64,000 nucleotides of DNA, taken from the NCBI RefSeq assembly GCF_029227915.1, contig NC_079885.1, positions 1,488,001 through 1,552,000 of the forward strand, given 5' to 3'. This document shows positions 25,164 through 38,800 of the stretch, in pieces; positions within the stretch are counted from its first letter, which is position 1; every line of letters begins with the position of its first letter. Source of the DNA: Hydractinia symbiolongicarpus (lineage: Eukaryota; Cnidaria; Hydrozoa; Anthoathecata; Hydractiniidae). Position numbers and translations under genes: made by a program. The notes beneath the pieces were generated by a model that was not told where the DNA came from, did no database searches, and saw only the letters and a program-made list of their open reading frames with translations.

Positions 25164-27395
25164 TTATTTTTTCACCACTAAAACGCATGACACTTGCAGT
25201 TTTCAAAAATGTTTTCATTTTTGATGAGACGCTGAATGAAAGAAGTTTAATCGCCGGCAAACGAAAACCTGCGATTTCCCGTAAATCCCGGACTCGGCCC
25301 GTATAGTCAAAAGTATAATAAGAAAGTACCCAGGGTGTAAACTCATTTCCCGAACGATTTTTTAAATTATTATTTCACCACTAAAGTCCATGAGACTTGT
25401 AGTTTTTAAAAATGTTTTCATTTTTGATGAGACGCTGAATAAAAGAAGTTTAATCGCCGGCAAACGAAAACCCGCCATTTCCCGTAAACCCTGGACTCGG
25501 CCCGTATAATCAAAAGTATACAAAGAAAGTACCCAGGGTGTAAACTCATTTCCCGAACGATTTTTTAAATTATTTTTTCACCACTAAAACGCATGACACT
25601 TGCAGTTTTCAAAAATGTTTTCATTTTTGATGAGACGCTGAATGAAAGAAGTTTAATCGCCGGCAAACGAAAACCTGCGATTTCCCGTAAATCCCGGACT
25701 CGGCCCGTATAGTCAAAAGTATAATAAGAAAGTACCCAGGGTGTAAACTCATTTCCCGAACGATTTTTTAAATTATTATTTCACCACTAAAGCCCATGAG
25801 ACTTGTAGTTTTTAAAAATGTTTTCATTTTTGATGAGACGCTGAATAAAAGAAGTTTAATCGCCGGCAAACGAAAACCCGCCATTTCCCGTAAACCCTGG
25901 ACTCGGCCCGTATAATCAAAAGTATACAAAGAAAGTACCCAGGGAGTAAACTCATTTCCCGAACGATTTTTTAAATTATTTTTTCACCACTAAAACGCAT
26001 GACACTTGCAGTTTTCAAAAATGTTTTCATTTTTGATGAGACGCTGAATAAAAGACGTTTAATCGCCGGCAAACGAAAACCCGCCATTTCCCGTAAACCC
26101 AAGACTCGGCTGCATAGTCAAAAGTATACAAAGAAAGTACCCATGGAGTAAACTCATTTCTCGAACGATTTTTTAAATTATTTTTTCACCACTAAAACGC
26201 GTGACACTTGTAGTTTTTAAAAATGTTTTCATTTTTGATGAGACGCTGAATAAAAGAAGTTTAATCGCCGGCATACGAAAACCTGCGATTTCCCGTAAAT
26301 CCCGGACTCGGCCCGTATAGTCAAAAGTATAATAAGAAAGTACCCAGGGCGTAAACTCATTTCCCGAACGATTTTTTAAATTATTATTTCACCACTAAAG
26401 CCCATGAGACTTGTAGTTTTTAAAAATGTTTTCATTTTTGATGAGACGCTGAATAAAAGAAGTTTAATCGCCGGCAAACGAAAACCCGCCATTTCCCGTA
26501 AACCCTGGACTCTGCCCGTATAATCAAAAGTATACAAAGAAAGTACCCAGGGAGTAAACTCATTTCCCGAACGATTTTTTAAATTATTTTTTCACCACTA
26601 AAACGCATGACACTTGCAGTTTTCAAAAATGTTTTCATTTTTGATGAGACGCTGAATAAAAGACGTTTAATCGCCGGCAAACGAAAACCCGCCATTTCCC
26701 GTAAACCCCAGACTCGGCCCGCATAGTCAAAAGTATACAAAGAAAGTACCCATGGAGTAAACTCATTTCCCGAACGATTTTTTAAATTATTTTTTTAGCA
26801 CTAAAACGCATGAGACTTGTAGTTTTTAAAAATGTTTTCATTTTTGATGAGACGGTGAATAAAAGAAGTTTAATCGCCGGCAAACGAAAACCTGCGATTT
26901 CCCGTAAATCCTGGACTCGGCCCGTATAGTCAAAAGTATACAAAGAAAGTACCCAGGGAGTAAACTCATTTCCCAAACGATTTTTTAAATTATTATTTCA
27001 CCACTAAAACGCATGAGACTTGTAGTTTTCAAGAATGTTTTCATTTTTGATGAGACGCTGAATAAAAGCAGTTTAATCGCCGGCAAACGAAAACCTGCGA
27101 TTTCCCGTAAATCCCGGACTCGGCCCGTATAGTCAAAAGTATACAAAGAAAGTACCCAGGGAGTAAACTCATTTCCAGAACGATTTTTTAAATTATTTTT
27201 TCACCACTAAAACGCATAAGACTTGTAGTTTTTAAAAATGTTTTCATTTTTGATGAGACGCTGAATAAAAGAAGTTTAATCGCCGGCAAACGAAAACCTG
27301 CGATTTCCCGTAAATCCCGGACTCGGCCCGTATAATCGAAAGTATACAAAGAAAGTACCCAGGGAGTAAACTCATTTCCCGAACGATTTTTTAAT
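25164..27395. repeat. 11-monomer tandem duplication (~2,233 bp), copy 1
   Basis: Matches the next 2.2 kb at +2,232 bp up to about 26,110 and at +2,233 afterwards. The step comes from a 1-bp loss in copy 1 (GGCTGCAT against GGCCCGCAT near 28,340). The unit contains the GCATACG variant near 26,272, the GACGGTGAAT variant near 26,853 and the CAAGAATG variant near 27,031. Confidence 0.9.
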
Positions 27396-29628
27396 TTATT
27401 TTTTCACCACTAAAACGCATGACACTTGCAGTTTTCAAAAATGTTTTCATTTTTGATGAGACGCTGAATGAAAGAAGTTTAATCGCCGGCAAACGAAAAC
27501 CTGCGATTTCCCGTAAATCCCGGACTCGGCCCGTATAGTCAAAAGTATAATAAGAAAGTACCCAGGGTGTAAACTCATTTCCCGAACGATTTTTTAAATT
27601 ATTATTTCACCACTAAAGTCCATGAGACTTGTAGTTTTTAAAAATGTTTTCATTTTTGATGAGACGCTGAATAAAAGAAGTTTAATCGCCGGCAAACGAA
27701 AACCCGCCATTTCCCGTAAACCCTGGACTCGGCCCGTATAATCAAAAGTATACAAAGAAAGTACCCAGGGTGTAAACTCATTTCCCGAACGATTTTTTAA
27801 ATTATTTTTTCACCACTAAAACGCATGACACTTGCAGTTTTCAAAAATGTTTTCATTTTTGATGAGACGCTGAATGAAAGAAGTTTAATCGCCGGCAAAC
27901 GAAAACCTGCGATTTCCCGTAAATCCCGGACTCGGCCCGTATAGTCAAAAGTATAATAAGAAAGTACCCAGGGTGTAAACTCATTTCCCGAACGATTTTT
28001 TAAATTATTATTTCACCACTAAAGCCCATGAGACTTGTAGTTTTTAAAAATGTTTTCATTTTTGATGAGACGCTGAATAAAAGAAGTTTAATCGCCGGCA
28101 AACGAAAACCCGCCATTTCCCGTAAACCCTGGACTCGGCCTGTATAATCAAAAGTATACAAAGAAAGTACCCAGGGAGTAAACTCATTTCCCGAACGATT
28201 TTTTAAATTATTTTTTCACCACTAAAACGCATGACACTTGCAGTTTTCAAAAATGTTTTCATTTTTGATGAGACGCTGAATAAAAGACGTTTAATCGCCG
28301 GCAAACGAAAACCCGCCATTTCCCGTAAACCCAAGACTCGGCCCGCATAGTCAAAAGTATACAAAGAAAGTACCCATGGAGTAAACTCATTTCTCGAACG
28401 ATTTTTTAAATTATTTTTTCACCACTAAAACGCATGACACTTGTAGTTTTTAAAAATGTTTTCATTTTTGATGAGACGCTGAATAAAAGAAGTTTAATCG
28501 CCGGCATACGAAAACCTGCGATTTCCCGTAAATCCCGGACTCGGCCCGTATAGTCAAAAGTATAATAAGAAAGTACCCAGGGTGTAAACTCATTTCCCGA
28601 ACGATTTTTTAAATTATTATTTCACCACTAAAGCCCATGAGACTTGTAGTTTTTAAAAATGTTTTCATTTTTGATGAGACGCTGAATAAAAGAAGTTTAA
28701 TCGCCGGCAAACGAAAACCCGCCATTTCCCGTAAACCCTGGACTCTGCCCGTATAATCAAAAGTATACAAAGAAAGTACCCAGGGAGTAAACTCATTTCC
28801 CGAACGATTTTTTAAATTATTTTTTCACCACTAAAACGCATGACACTTGCAGTTTTCAAAAATGTTTTCATTTTTGATGAGACGCTGAATAAAAGACGTT
28901 TAATCGCCGGCAAACGAAAACCCGCCATTTCCCGTAAACCCCAGACTCGGCCCGCATAGTCAAAAGTATACAAAGAAAGTACCCATGGAGTAAACTCATT
29001 TCCCGAACGATTTTTTAAATTATTTTTTTAGCACTAAAACGCATGAGACTTGTAGTTTTTAAAAATGTTTTCATTTTTGATGAGACGGTGAATAAAAGAA
29101 GTTTAATCGCCGGCAAACGAAAACCTGCGATTTCCCGTAAATCCTGGACTCGGCCCGTATAGTCAAAAGTATACAAAGAAAGTACCCAGGGAGTAAACTC
29201 ATTTCCCAAACGATTTTTTAAATTATTATTTCACCACTAAAACGCATGAGACTTGTAGTTTTCAAGAATGTTTTCATTTTTGATGAGACGCTGAATAAAA
29301 GCAGTTTAATCGCCGGCAAACGAAAACCTGCGATTTCCCGTAAATCCCGGACTCGGCCCGTATAGTCAAAAGTATACAAAGAAAGTACCCAGGGAGTAAA
29401 CTCATTTCCAGAACGATTTTTTAAATTATTTTTTCACCACTAAAACGCATAAGACTTGTAGTTTTTAAAAATGTTTTCATTTTTGATGAGACGCTGAATA
29501 AAAGAAGTTTAATCGCCGGCAAACGAAAACCTGCGATTTCCCGTAAATCCCGGACTCGGCCCGTATAATCGAAAGTATACAAAGAAAGTACCCAGGGAGT
29601 AAACTCATTTCCCGAACGATTTTTTAAT
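27396..29628. repeat. 11-monomer tandem duplication (~2,233 bp), copy 2
   Basis: The direct second copy. The private TTAATTTATTTTTTC variant near 27,395 recurs near 29,628, and the match between the two ends continues to 27,508/29,741, where GATT becomes GACT. The crossover therefore lies between about 27,396 and 27,508. The length is 11 x 203 bp exactly. Confidence 0.9.
29331..29533. repeat. Representative full-length 203-bp monomer
   Basis: This unit, phased at CGATTTCCCG, is close to the consensus and is given as a reference. ATTTCCCG occurs at monomer positions 3-10 and, in most monomers, again at 74-81; in this one the second copy is changed to ATTTCCAG. GTATAC lies at 29,372-29,377. 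Two T-rich runs around an AAATTA core occupy about positions 87-105. The perfect 10-bp palindrome TTTTTAAAAA lies at 29,462-29,471 and is followed by T4 and T5 runs. GCCGGC is near position 185. The 5-bp dyad GATTT-CCCGT-AAATC sits at the start. The inverted repeat AATCGC/GCGATT crosses into the next monomer with a 16-bp loop. Confidence 0.95.
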
Positions 29629-31330
29629 TTATTTTTTCACCACTAAAACGCATGACACTTGCAGTTTTCAAAAATGTTTTCATTTTTGATGAGACGCTGA
29701 ATGAAAGAAGTTTAATCGCCGGCAAACGAAAACCTGCGACTTCCCGTAAATCCCGGACTCGGCCCGTATAGTCAAAAGTATAATAAGAAAGTACCCGGGG
29801 TGTAAACTCATTTCCCGAACGATTTTTTAAATTATTATTTCACCACTAAAGCCCATGAGACTTGTAGTTTTTAAAAATGTTTTCATTTTTGATGAGACGC
29901 TGAATAAAAGAAGTTTAATCGCCGGCAAACGAAAACCCGCCATTTCCCGTAAACCCTGGACTCGGCCCGTATAATCAAAAGTATACAAAGAAAGTACCCA
30001 GGGAGTAAACTCATTTCCCGAACGATTTTTTAAATTATTTTTTTACCACTAAAACGCATGACACTTGCAGTTTTCAAAAATGTTTTCATTTTTGATGAGA
30101 CGCTGAATAAAAGACGTTTAATCGCCGGCAAACGAAAACCCGCCATTTCCCGTAAACCCCAGACTGGGCCCGCATAGTCAAAAGTATACAAAGAAAGTAC
30201 CCATGGAGTAAACTCATTTCTCGAACGATTTTTTAAATTATTTTTTTAGCACTAAAACGCATGAGACTTGTAGTTTTTAAAAATTTTTTCATTTTTGATG
30301 AGACGCTGAATAAAAGAAGTTTAATCGCCGGCAAACGAAAACCTGCGATTTCCCGTAAATCCCGGACTCGGCCCGTATAGTCAAAAGTATAATAAGAAAG
30401 TACCCAGGGTGTAAACTCATTTCCCGAACGATTTTTTAAATTATTATTTCACCACAAAAACGCATAAGACTTGTAGTTTTTAAAAATGTTTTCATTTTTG
30501 CTGAGACGCTGAATAAAAGAAGTTTAATCGCCGGCAAACAAAAACCCGCGACTTCCCGTAAATCCCGGACTCGGCCCGTATAGTCAAAAGTATACAAAGA
30601 AAGTACCCAGGGTGCAAACTCATTTCCCGAACGATTTTTTAAATTATTATTTCACCACTAAAGTCCATGAGACTTGTAGTTTTTAAAAATGTTTTCATTT
30701 TTGATGAGACGCTGAATAAAAGAAGTTTAATCGCCGGCAAACGAAAACCCGCCATTTCCCGTAAACCCTGGACTCGGCCCGTATAATCAAAAGTATACAA
30801 AGAAAGTACCCAGGGAGTAAACACATTTCCCGAACGATTTTTTAAATTATTTTTTCACCACTAAAACGCATGACACTTGCAGTTTTCAAAAATGCTTTCA
30901 TTTTTGATGAGACGCTGAATGAAAGAAGTTTAATCGCCGGCAAACGAAAACCTGCGATTTCCCGTAAATCCCGGACTCGGCCCGTATAGTCAAAAGTATA
31001 ATAAGAAAGTACCCAGGGTGTAAACTCATTTCCCGAACGATTTTTTAAATTATTATTTCACCACTAAAGCCCATGAGACTTGTAGTTTTTAAAAATGTTT
31101 TCATTTTTGATGAGACGCTGAATAAAAGAAGTTTAATCGCCGGCAAACGAAAACCCGCCATTTCCCGTAAACCCTGGACTCGGCCCGTATAATCAAAAGT
31201 ATACAAAGAAAGTACCCAGGAAGTAAACACATTTCCCGAACGATTTTTTAAATTATTTTTTCACCACTAAAACGCATGACACTTGCAGTTTTCAAAAATG
31301 TTTTCATTTTTGATGAGACGCTGAATAAAA

Positions 31331-31736
31331 GACGTTTAATCGCCGGCAAACGAAAACCCGCCATTTCCCGTAAACCCCAGACTGGGCCCGCATAGTCAAA
31401 AGTATACAAAGAAAGTACCCATGGAGTAAACTCATTTCTCGAACGATTTTTTAAATTATTTTTTTAGCACTAAAACGCATGAGACTTGTAGTTTTTAAAA
31501 ATTTTTTCATTTTTGATGAGACGCTGAATAAAAGACGTTTAATCGCCGGCAAACGAAAACCCGCCATTTCCCGTAAACCCCAGACTGGGCCCGCATAGTC
31601 AAAAGTATACAAAGAAAGTACCCATGGAGTAAACTCATTTCTCGAACGATTTTTTAAATTATTTTTTTAGCACTAAAACGCATGAGACTTGTAGTTTTTA
31701 AAAATTTTTTCATTTTTGATGAGACGCTGAATAAAA
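31331..31736. repeat. Adjacent identical monomer pair (203-bp duplication)
   Basis: The X-type monomer starting at 31,331 (GACGTTTAATCG...CCAGACTGGGCCC...TTTTAGCAC...AAATTTTTTC) is repeated 203 bp later. Other neighbouring monomers in this zone belong to different subtypes, so this pair marks a very recent single-monomer slippage or unequal exchange. Confidence 0.85.
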
Positions 31737-32530
31737 GAAGTTTAATCGCCGGCAAACGAAAACCTGCGATTTCCCGTAAATCCCGGACTCGGCCCGTATA
31801 GTCAAAAGTATAATAAGAAAGTACCCAGGGTGTAAACTCATTTCCCGAACGATTTTTTAAATTATTATTTCACCACTAAAGCCCATGAGACTTGTAGTTT
31901 TTAAAAATGTTTTCATTTTTGATGAGACGCTGAATAAAAGAAGTTTAATCGCCGGCAAACGAAAACCCGCCATTTCCCGTAAACCCTGGACTCGGCCCGT
32001 ATAATCAAAAGTATACAAAGAAAGTACCCAGGGAGTAAACTCATTTCCCGAACGATTTTTTAAATTATTTTTTCACCACTAAAACGCATGACACTTGCAG
32101 TTTTCAAAAATGTTTTCATTTTTGATGAGACGCTGAATAAAAGACGTTTAATCGCCGGCAAACGAAAACCCGCCATTTTCCGTAAACCCCAGACTCGGCC
32201 CGCATATTCAAAAGTATACAAAGAAAGTACCCATGGAGTAAACTCATTTCCCGAACGATTTTTTAAATTATTTTTTTAGCACTAAAACGCATGAGACTTG
32301 TAGTTTTTAAAAATGTTTTCATTTTTGATGAGACGCTGAATAAAAGAAGTTTAATCGCCGGCAAACGAAAACCTGCGATTTCCCGTAAATCCCGGACTCG
32401 GCCCGTATAGTCAAAAGTATACAAAGAAAGTACCCAGGGAGTAAACCCATTTCCAGAACGATTTTTTAAATTATTTTTTCACCACTAAAACGCATAAGAC
32501 TTGTAGTTTTTAAAAATGTTTTCATTTTTG

Positions 32531-32562
32531 ATGAGACGCTGAATAAAAGAAAACCCGCCATT
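32531..32562. repeat. Monomer junction with ~21-bp deletion (GCCATT subtype)
   Basis: GAATAAAAG is joined to AAAACCCGCCATTTCCCG, again missing about 21 bp. Unlike the copies at 4,005 and 12,390, the downstream monomer is of the CCGCCATTTCCCGTAAACC subtype. This is either an independent loss at the same A-rich sites or a reshuffled copy. Confidence 0.85.
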
Positions 32563-34261
32563 TCCCGTAAACCCTGGACTCGGCCCGTATAATCAAAAGT
32601 ATACAAAGAAAGTACCCAGGGAGTAAACTCATTTCCCGAACGAATTTTTAAATTATTTTTTCACCACTAAAACGCATGAGACTTGTAGTTTTCAAAAATG
32701 TTTTCATTTTTGATGAGACGCTGAATAAAAGAAGTTTAATCGCCGGCAAACAAAAACCCGCGATTTCCCGTAAATCCCGGCTTGGCCCGTATAGTCAAAA
32801 GTATACAAAGAAAGTACCCAGGGAGTAAACTCAATTCCCGAACGATTTTTTAAATTATTTTTTCACCACAAAAACGCATAAGACTTGTAGTTTTTAAAAA
32901 TGTTTTCATTTTTGCTGAGACGCTGAATAAAAGAAGTTTAATCGCCGGCAAACGAAAACCCGCGACTTCCCGTAAATCCCGGACTCGGCCCGTATAGTCA
33001 AAAGTATACAAAGAAAGTACCCAGGGTGCAAACTCATTTCCCGAACGATTTTTTAAATTATTATTTCACCACTAAAGTCCATGAGACTTGTAGTTTTTAA
33101 AAATGTTTTCATTTTTGATGAGACGCTGAATAAAAGAAGTTTAATCGCCGGCAAACGAAAACCCGCCATTTCCCGTAAACCCTGGACTCGGCCCGTATAA
33201 TCAAAAGTATACAAAGAAAGTACCCAGGGAGTAAACTCATTTCCCGAACGATTTTTTAAATTCTTTTTTCACCACTAAAACGCATGACACTTGCAGTTTT
33301 CAAAAATGTTTTCATTTTTGATGAGACGCTGAATGAAAGAAGTTTAATCGCCGGCAAACGAAAACCTGCGATTTCCCGTAAATCCCGGACTCGGCCCGTA
33401 TAGTCAAAAGTATAATAAGAAAGTACCCGGGGTGTAAACTCATTTCCCGAACGATTTTTTAAATTATTATTTCACCACTAAAGCCCATGAGACTTGTAGT
33501 TTTTAAAAATGTTTTCATTTTTGATGAGACGCTGAATAAAAGAAGTTTAATCGCCCGCAAACGAAAACCCGCCATTTCCCGTAAACCCTGGACTCGGCCC
33601 GTATAATCAAAAGTATACAAAGAAAGTACCCAGGGAGTAAACTCATTTCCCGAACGATTTTTTAAATTATTTTTTCACCACTAAAACGCATGACACTTGC
33701 AGTTTTCAAAAATGTTTTCATTTTTGATGAGACGCTGAATAAAAGACGTTTAATCGCCGGCAAACGAAAACCCGCCATTTCCCGTAAACCCCAGACTGGG
33801 CCCGCATAGTCAAAAGTATACAAAGAAAGTACCCATGGAGTAAACTCATTTCTCGAACGATTTTTTAAATTATTTTTTTAGCACTAAAACGCATGAGACT
33901 TGTAGTTTTTAAAAATCTTTTCATTTTTGATGAGACGCTGAATAAAAGAAGTTTAATCGCCGGCAAACGAAAACCTGCGATTTCCCGTAAATCCCGGACT
34001 CGGCCCGTATAGTCAAAAGTATAATAAGAAAGTACCCAGGGTGTAAACTCATTTCCCGAACGATTTTTTAAATTATTATTTCACCACTAAAGCCCATGAG
34101 ACTTGTAGTTTTTAAAAATGTTTTCATTTTTGATGAGACGCTGAATAAAAGAAGTTTAATCGCCGGCAAACGAAAACCCGCCATTTCCCGTAAACCCTGG
34201 ACTCGGCCCGTATAATCAAAAGTATACAAAGAAAGTACCCAGGGAGTAAACTCATTTCCCG

Positions 34262-35071
34262 AACGAATTTTTAAATTATTTTTTCACCACTAAAACGCAT
34301 GAGACTTGTAGTTTTCAAAAATGTTTTCATTTTTGATGAGACGCTGAATAAAAGAAGTTTAATCGCCGGCAAACGAAAACACGCGATTTCCCGTAAATCC
34401 CGGCTTGGCCCGTATAGTCAAAAGTATACAAAGAAAGTACCCAGGGAGTAAACTCAATTCCCGAACGATTTTTTAAATTATTTTTTCACCACTAAAACGC
34501 ATGACACTTGCAGTTTTCAAAAATGTTTTCATTTTTGATGAGACGCTGAATAAAAGACGTTTAATCGCCGGCAAACGAAAACCCGCCATTTCCCGTAAAC
34601 CCCAGACTGGGCCCGCATAGTCAAAAGTATACAAAGAAAGTACCCATGGAGTAAACTCATTTCTCGAACGATTTTTTAAATTATTTTTTTAGCACTAAAA
34701 CGCATGAGACTTGTAGTTTTTAAAAATCTTTTCATTTTTGATGAGACGCTGAATAAAAGAAGTTTAATCGCCGGCAAACGAAAACCTGCGATTTCCCGTA
34801 AATCCCGGACTCGGCCCGTATAGTCAAAAGTATAATAAGAAAGTACCCAGGGTGTAAACTCATTTCCCGAACGATTTTTTAAATTATTATTTCACCACTA
34901 AAGCCCATGAGACTTGTAGTTTTTAAAAATGTTTTCATTTTTGATGAGACGCTGAATAAAAGAAGTTTAATCGCCGGCAAACGAAAACCCGCCATTTCCC
35001 GTAAACCCTGGACTCGGCCCGTATAATCAAAAGTATACAAAGAAAGTACCCAGGGAGTAAACTCATTTCCC
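34262..35071. repeat. 4-monomer repeat (~811 bp), copy 1
   Basis: The rare GAACGAATTTTT variant marks a 4-monomer period, at 34,261, 35,072 and 35,883. The unit runs through a CGGCTTGG monomer, an X-type, a Y-type and a Z-type monomer. A private change, AAAACACGCG for AAAACCCGCG near 34,380, is not carried into the next copy. Confidence 0.8.
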
Positions 35072-35882
35072 GAACGAATTTTTAAATTATTTTTTCACCA
35101 CTAAAACGCATGAGACTTGTAGTTTTCAAAAATGTTTTCATTTTTGATGAGACGCTGAATAAAAGAAGTTTAATCGCCGGCAAACGAAAACCCGCGATTT
35201 CCCGTAAATCCCGGCTTGGCCCGTATAGTCAAAAGTATACAAAGAAAGTACCCAGGGAGTAAACTCAATTCCCGAACGATTTTTTAAATTATTTTTTCAC
35301 CACAAAAACGCATAAGACTTGTAGTTTTTAAAAATGTTTTCATTTTTGCTGAGACGCTGAATAAAAGACGTTTAATCGCCGGCAAACGAAAACCCGCCAT
35401 TTCCCGTAAACCCCAGACTGGGCCCGCATAGTCAAAAGTATACAAAGAAAGTACCCATGGAGTAAACTCATTTCTCGAACGATTTTTTAAATTATTTTTT
35501 TAGCACTAAAACGCATGAGACTTGTAGTTTTTAAAAATCTTTTCATTTTTGATGAGACGCTGAATAAAAGAAGTTTAATCGCCGGCAAACGAAAACCTGC
35601 GATTTCCCGTAAATGCCGGACTCGGCCCGTATAGTCAAAAGTATAATAAGAAAGTACCCAGGGTGTAAACTCATTTCCCGAACGATTTTTTAAATTATTA
35701 TTTCACCACTAAAGCCCATGAGACTTGTAGTTTTTAAAAATGTTTTCATTTTTGATGAGACGCTGAATAAAAGAAGTTTAATCGCCGGCAAACGAAAACC
35801 CGCCATTTCCCGTAAACCCTGGACTCGGCCCGTATAATCAAAAGTATACAAAGAAAGTACCCAGGGAGTAAACTCATTTCCC
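35072..35882. repeat. 4-monomer repeat (~811 bp), copy 2, with chimeric monomer
   Basis: The second 4-monomer copy. In it the monomer near 35,300-35,375 has the CACAAAAACGCATAAGAC/TTTTGCTGAGAC front but the GACGTTTAATCG end of another subtype. Copy 1 has TTTTGATGAGAC there. This looks like a within-monomer exchange. A private AAATGCCGG occurs near 35,614. Confidence 0.75.
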
Positions 35883-38800
35883 GAACGAATTTTTAAATTA
35901 TTTTTTCACCACTAAAACGCATGAGACTTGTAGTTTTCAAAAATGTTTTCATTTTTGATGAGACGCTGAATAAAAGAAGTTTAATCGCCGGCAAACGAAA
36001 ACCCGCGATTTCCCGTAAATCCCGGCTTGGCCCGTATAGTCAAAAGTATACAAAGAAAGTACCCAGGGAGTAAACTCAATTCCCGAACGATTTTTTAAAT
36101 TATTTTTTCACCACAAAAACGCATAAGACTTGTAGTTTTTAAAAATGTTTTCATTTTTGCTGAGACGCTGAATAAAAGAAGTTTAATCGCCGGCAAACGA
36201 AAACCCGCGACTTCCCGTAAATCCCGGACTCGGCCCGTATAGTCAAAAGTATACAAAGAAAGTACCCAGGGTGCAAACTCATTTCCCGAACGATTTTTTA
36301 AATTATTATTTCACCACTAAAGTCCATGAGACTTGTAGTTTTTAAAAATATTTTCATTTTTGATGAGACGCTGAATAAAAGAAGTTTAATCGCCGGCAAA
36401 CGAAAACCCGCCATTTCCCGTAAACCCTGGACTCGGCCCGTATAATCAAAAGTATACAAAGAAAGTACCCAGGGAGTAAACTCATTTCCCGAACGATTTT
36501 TTAAATTCTTTTTTCACCACTAAAACGCATGACACTTGCAGTTTTCAAAAATGTTTTCATTTTTGATGAGACGCTGAATGAAAGAAGTTTAATCGCCGGC
36601 AAACGAAAACCTGCGATTTCCCGTAAATCCCGGACTCGGCCCGTATAGTCAAAAGTATAATAAGAAAGTACCCGGGGTGTAAACTCATTTCCCGAACGAT
36701 TTTTTAAATTATTATTTCACCACTAAAGCCCATGAGACTTGTAGTTTTTAAAAATGTTTTCATTTTTGATGAGACGCTGAATAAAAAAAGTTTAATCGCC
36801 GGCAAACGAAAACCCGCCATTTCCCGTAAACCCTGGACTCGGCCCGTATAATCAAAAGTATACAAAGAAAGTACCCAGGGAGTAAACTCATTTCCCGAAC
36901 GATTTTTTAAATTATTTTTTCACCACTAAAACGCATGACACTTGCAGTTTTCAAAAATGTTTTCATTTTTGATGAGACGCTGAATAAAAGACGTTTAATC
37001 GCCGGCAAACGAAAACCCGCCGTTTCCCGTAGACCCCAGACTGGGCGCGCATAGTCAAAAGTATACAAAGAAAGTACCCATGGAGTAAACTCATTTCTCG
37101 AACGATTTTTTAAATTATTTTTTTAGCACTAAAACGCATGAGACTTGTAGTTTTTAAAAATCTTTTCATTTTTGATGAGACGCTGAATAAAAGAAGTTTA
37201 ATCGCCGGCAAACGAAAACCTGCGATTTCCCGTAAATCCCGGACTCGGCCCGTATAATCAAAAGTATAATAAGAAAGTACCCAGGGAGTAAACTCATTTC
37301 CCGAACGATTTTTTAAATTATTTTTTCACCACTAAAACGCATGACACTTGCAGTTTTCAAAAATGTTTTCATTTTTGATGAGACGCTGAATAAAAGACGT
37401 TTAATCGCCGGCAAACGAAAACCCGCCGTTTCCCGTAGACCCCAGACTGGGCCCGCATAGTCAAAAGTATACAAAGAAAGTACCCATGGAGTAAACTCAT
37501 TTCTCGAACGATTTTTTAAATTATTTTTTTAGCACTAAAACGCATGAGACTTGTAGTTTTTAAAAATCTTTTCATTTTTGATGAGACGCTGAATAAAAGA
37601 AGTTTAATCGCCGGCAAACGAAAACCTGCGATTTCCCGTAAATCCCGGACTCGGCCCGTATAGTCAAAAGTATAATAAGAAAGTACCCAGGGTGTAAATT
37701 CATTTCCCGAACGATTTTTTAAATTATTTTTTCACCACTAAAACGCATGACACTTGCAGTTTTCAAAAATGTTTTCATTTTTGATGAGACGCTGAATAAA
37801 AGACGTTTAATCGCCGGCAAACGAAAACCCGCCATTTCCCGTAAACCCCAGACTCTGCCCGCATAGTCAAAAGTATACAAAGAAAGTACCCAGGGAGTAA
37901 ACTCAATTCCCGAACGATTTTTTAAATTATTTTTTCACCACAAAAACGCATAAGACTTGTAGTTTTTAAAAATGTTTTCATTTTTGCTGAGACGCTGAAT
38001 AAAAGAAGTTTAATCGCCGGCAAACGAAAACCCGCGACTTCCCGTAAATCCCGGACTCGGCCCGTATAGTCAAAAGTATACAAAGAAAGTACCCAGGGTG
38101 CAAACTCATTTCCCGAACGATTTTTTAAATTATTATTTCACCACTAAAGTCCATGAGACTTGTAGTTTTTAAAAATGTTTTCATTTTTGATGAGACGCTG
38201 AATAAAAGAAGTTTAATCGCCGGCAAACGAAAACCCGCCATTTCCCGTAAACCCTGGACTCGGCCCGTATAATCAAAAGTATACAAAGAAAGTACCCAGG
38301 GAGTAAACTCATTTCCCGAACGATTTTTTAAATTATTTTTTCACCACTAAAACGCATGACACTTGCAGTTTTCAAAAATGTTTTCATTTTTGATGAGACG
38401 CTGAATAAAAGACGTTTAATCGCCGGCAAACGAAAACCCGCCATTTCCCGTAAACCCCAGACTGGGCCCGCATAGTCAAAAGTATACAAAGAAAGTACCC
38501 ATGGAGTAAACTCATTTCTCGAACGATTTTTTAAATTATTTTTTTAGCACTAAAACGCATGAGACTTGTAGTTTTTAAAAATCTTTTCATTTTTGATGAG
38601 ACGCTGAATAAAAGAAGTTTAATCGCCGGCAAACGAAAACCTGCGATTTCCCGTAAATCCCGGACTCGGCCCGTATAGTCAAAAGTATAATAAGAAAGTA
38701 CCCAGGGTGTAAACTCATTTCCCGAACGATTTTTTAAATTATTATTTCACCACTAAAGCCCATGAGACTTGTAGTTTTTAAAAATGTTTTCATTTTTGAT

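Larger units (their letters stand above)
29629..34261. repeat. Satellite segment with ~3-monomer (609-bp) periodicity
   Basis: Three subtypes mostly alternate. X has CCAGACTGGGCCCGCATAG, ACCCATGGAG, TTTTTTTAGCAC and an AAATCTTTT or AAATTTTTT tail. Y has CCTGCGATTTCCC, GTATAATAAG, GGGTGTAAAC and CACTAAAGCCC. Z has CCGCCATTTCCC, AAACCCTGG, GTATAATC and ATGACACTTGCAG. The order X-Y-Z is broken by inserted CACAAAAACGCATAAGAC/TTTTGCTGAGAC monomers. Only satellite is present. Confidence 0.75.

Noticed and set aside
32088-32279. Plus-strand open frame of 63 residues, and another at 52918-53124
   Set aside because: They occur only where a monomer happens to lack the usual stops. Equivalent frames in nearly identical neighbouring monomers are closed, so there is no sign of selection on them.
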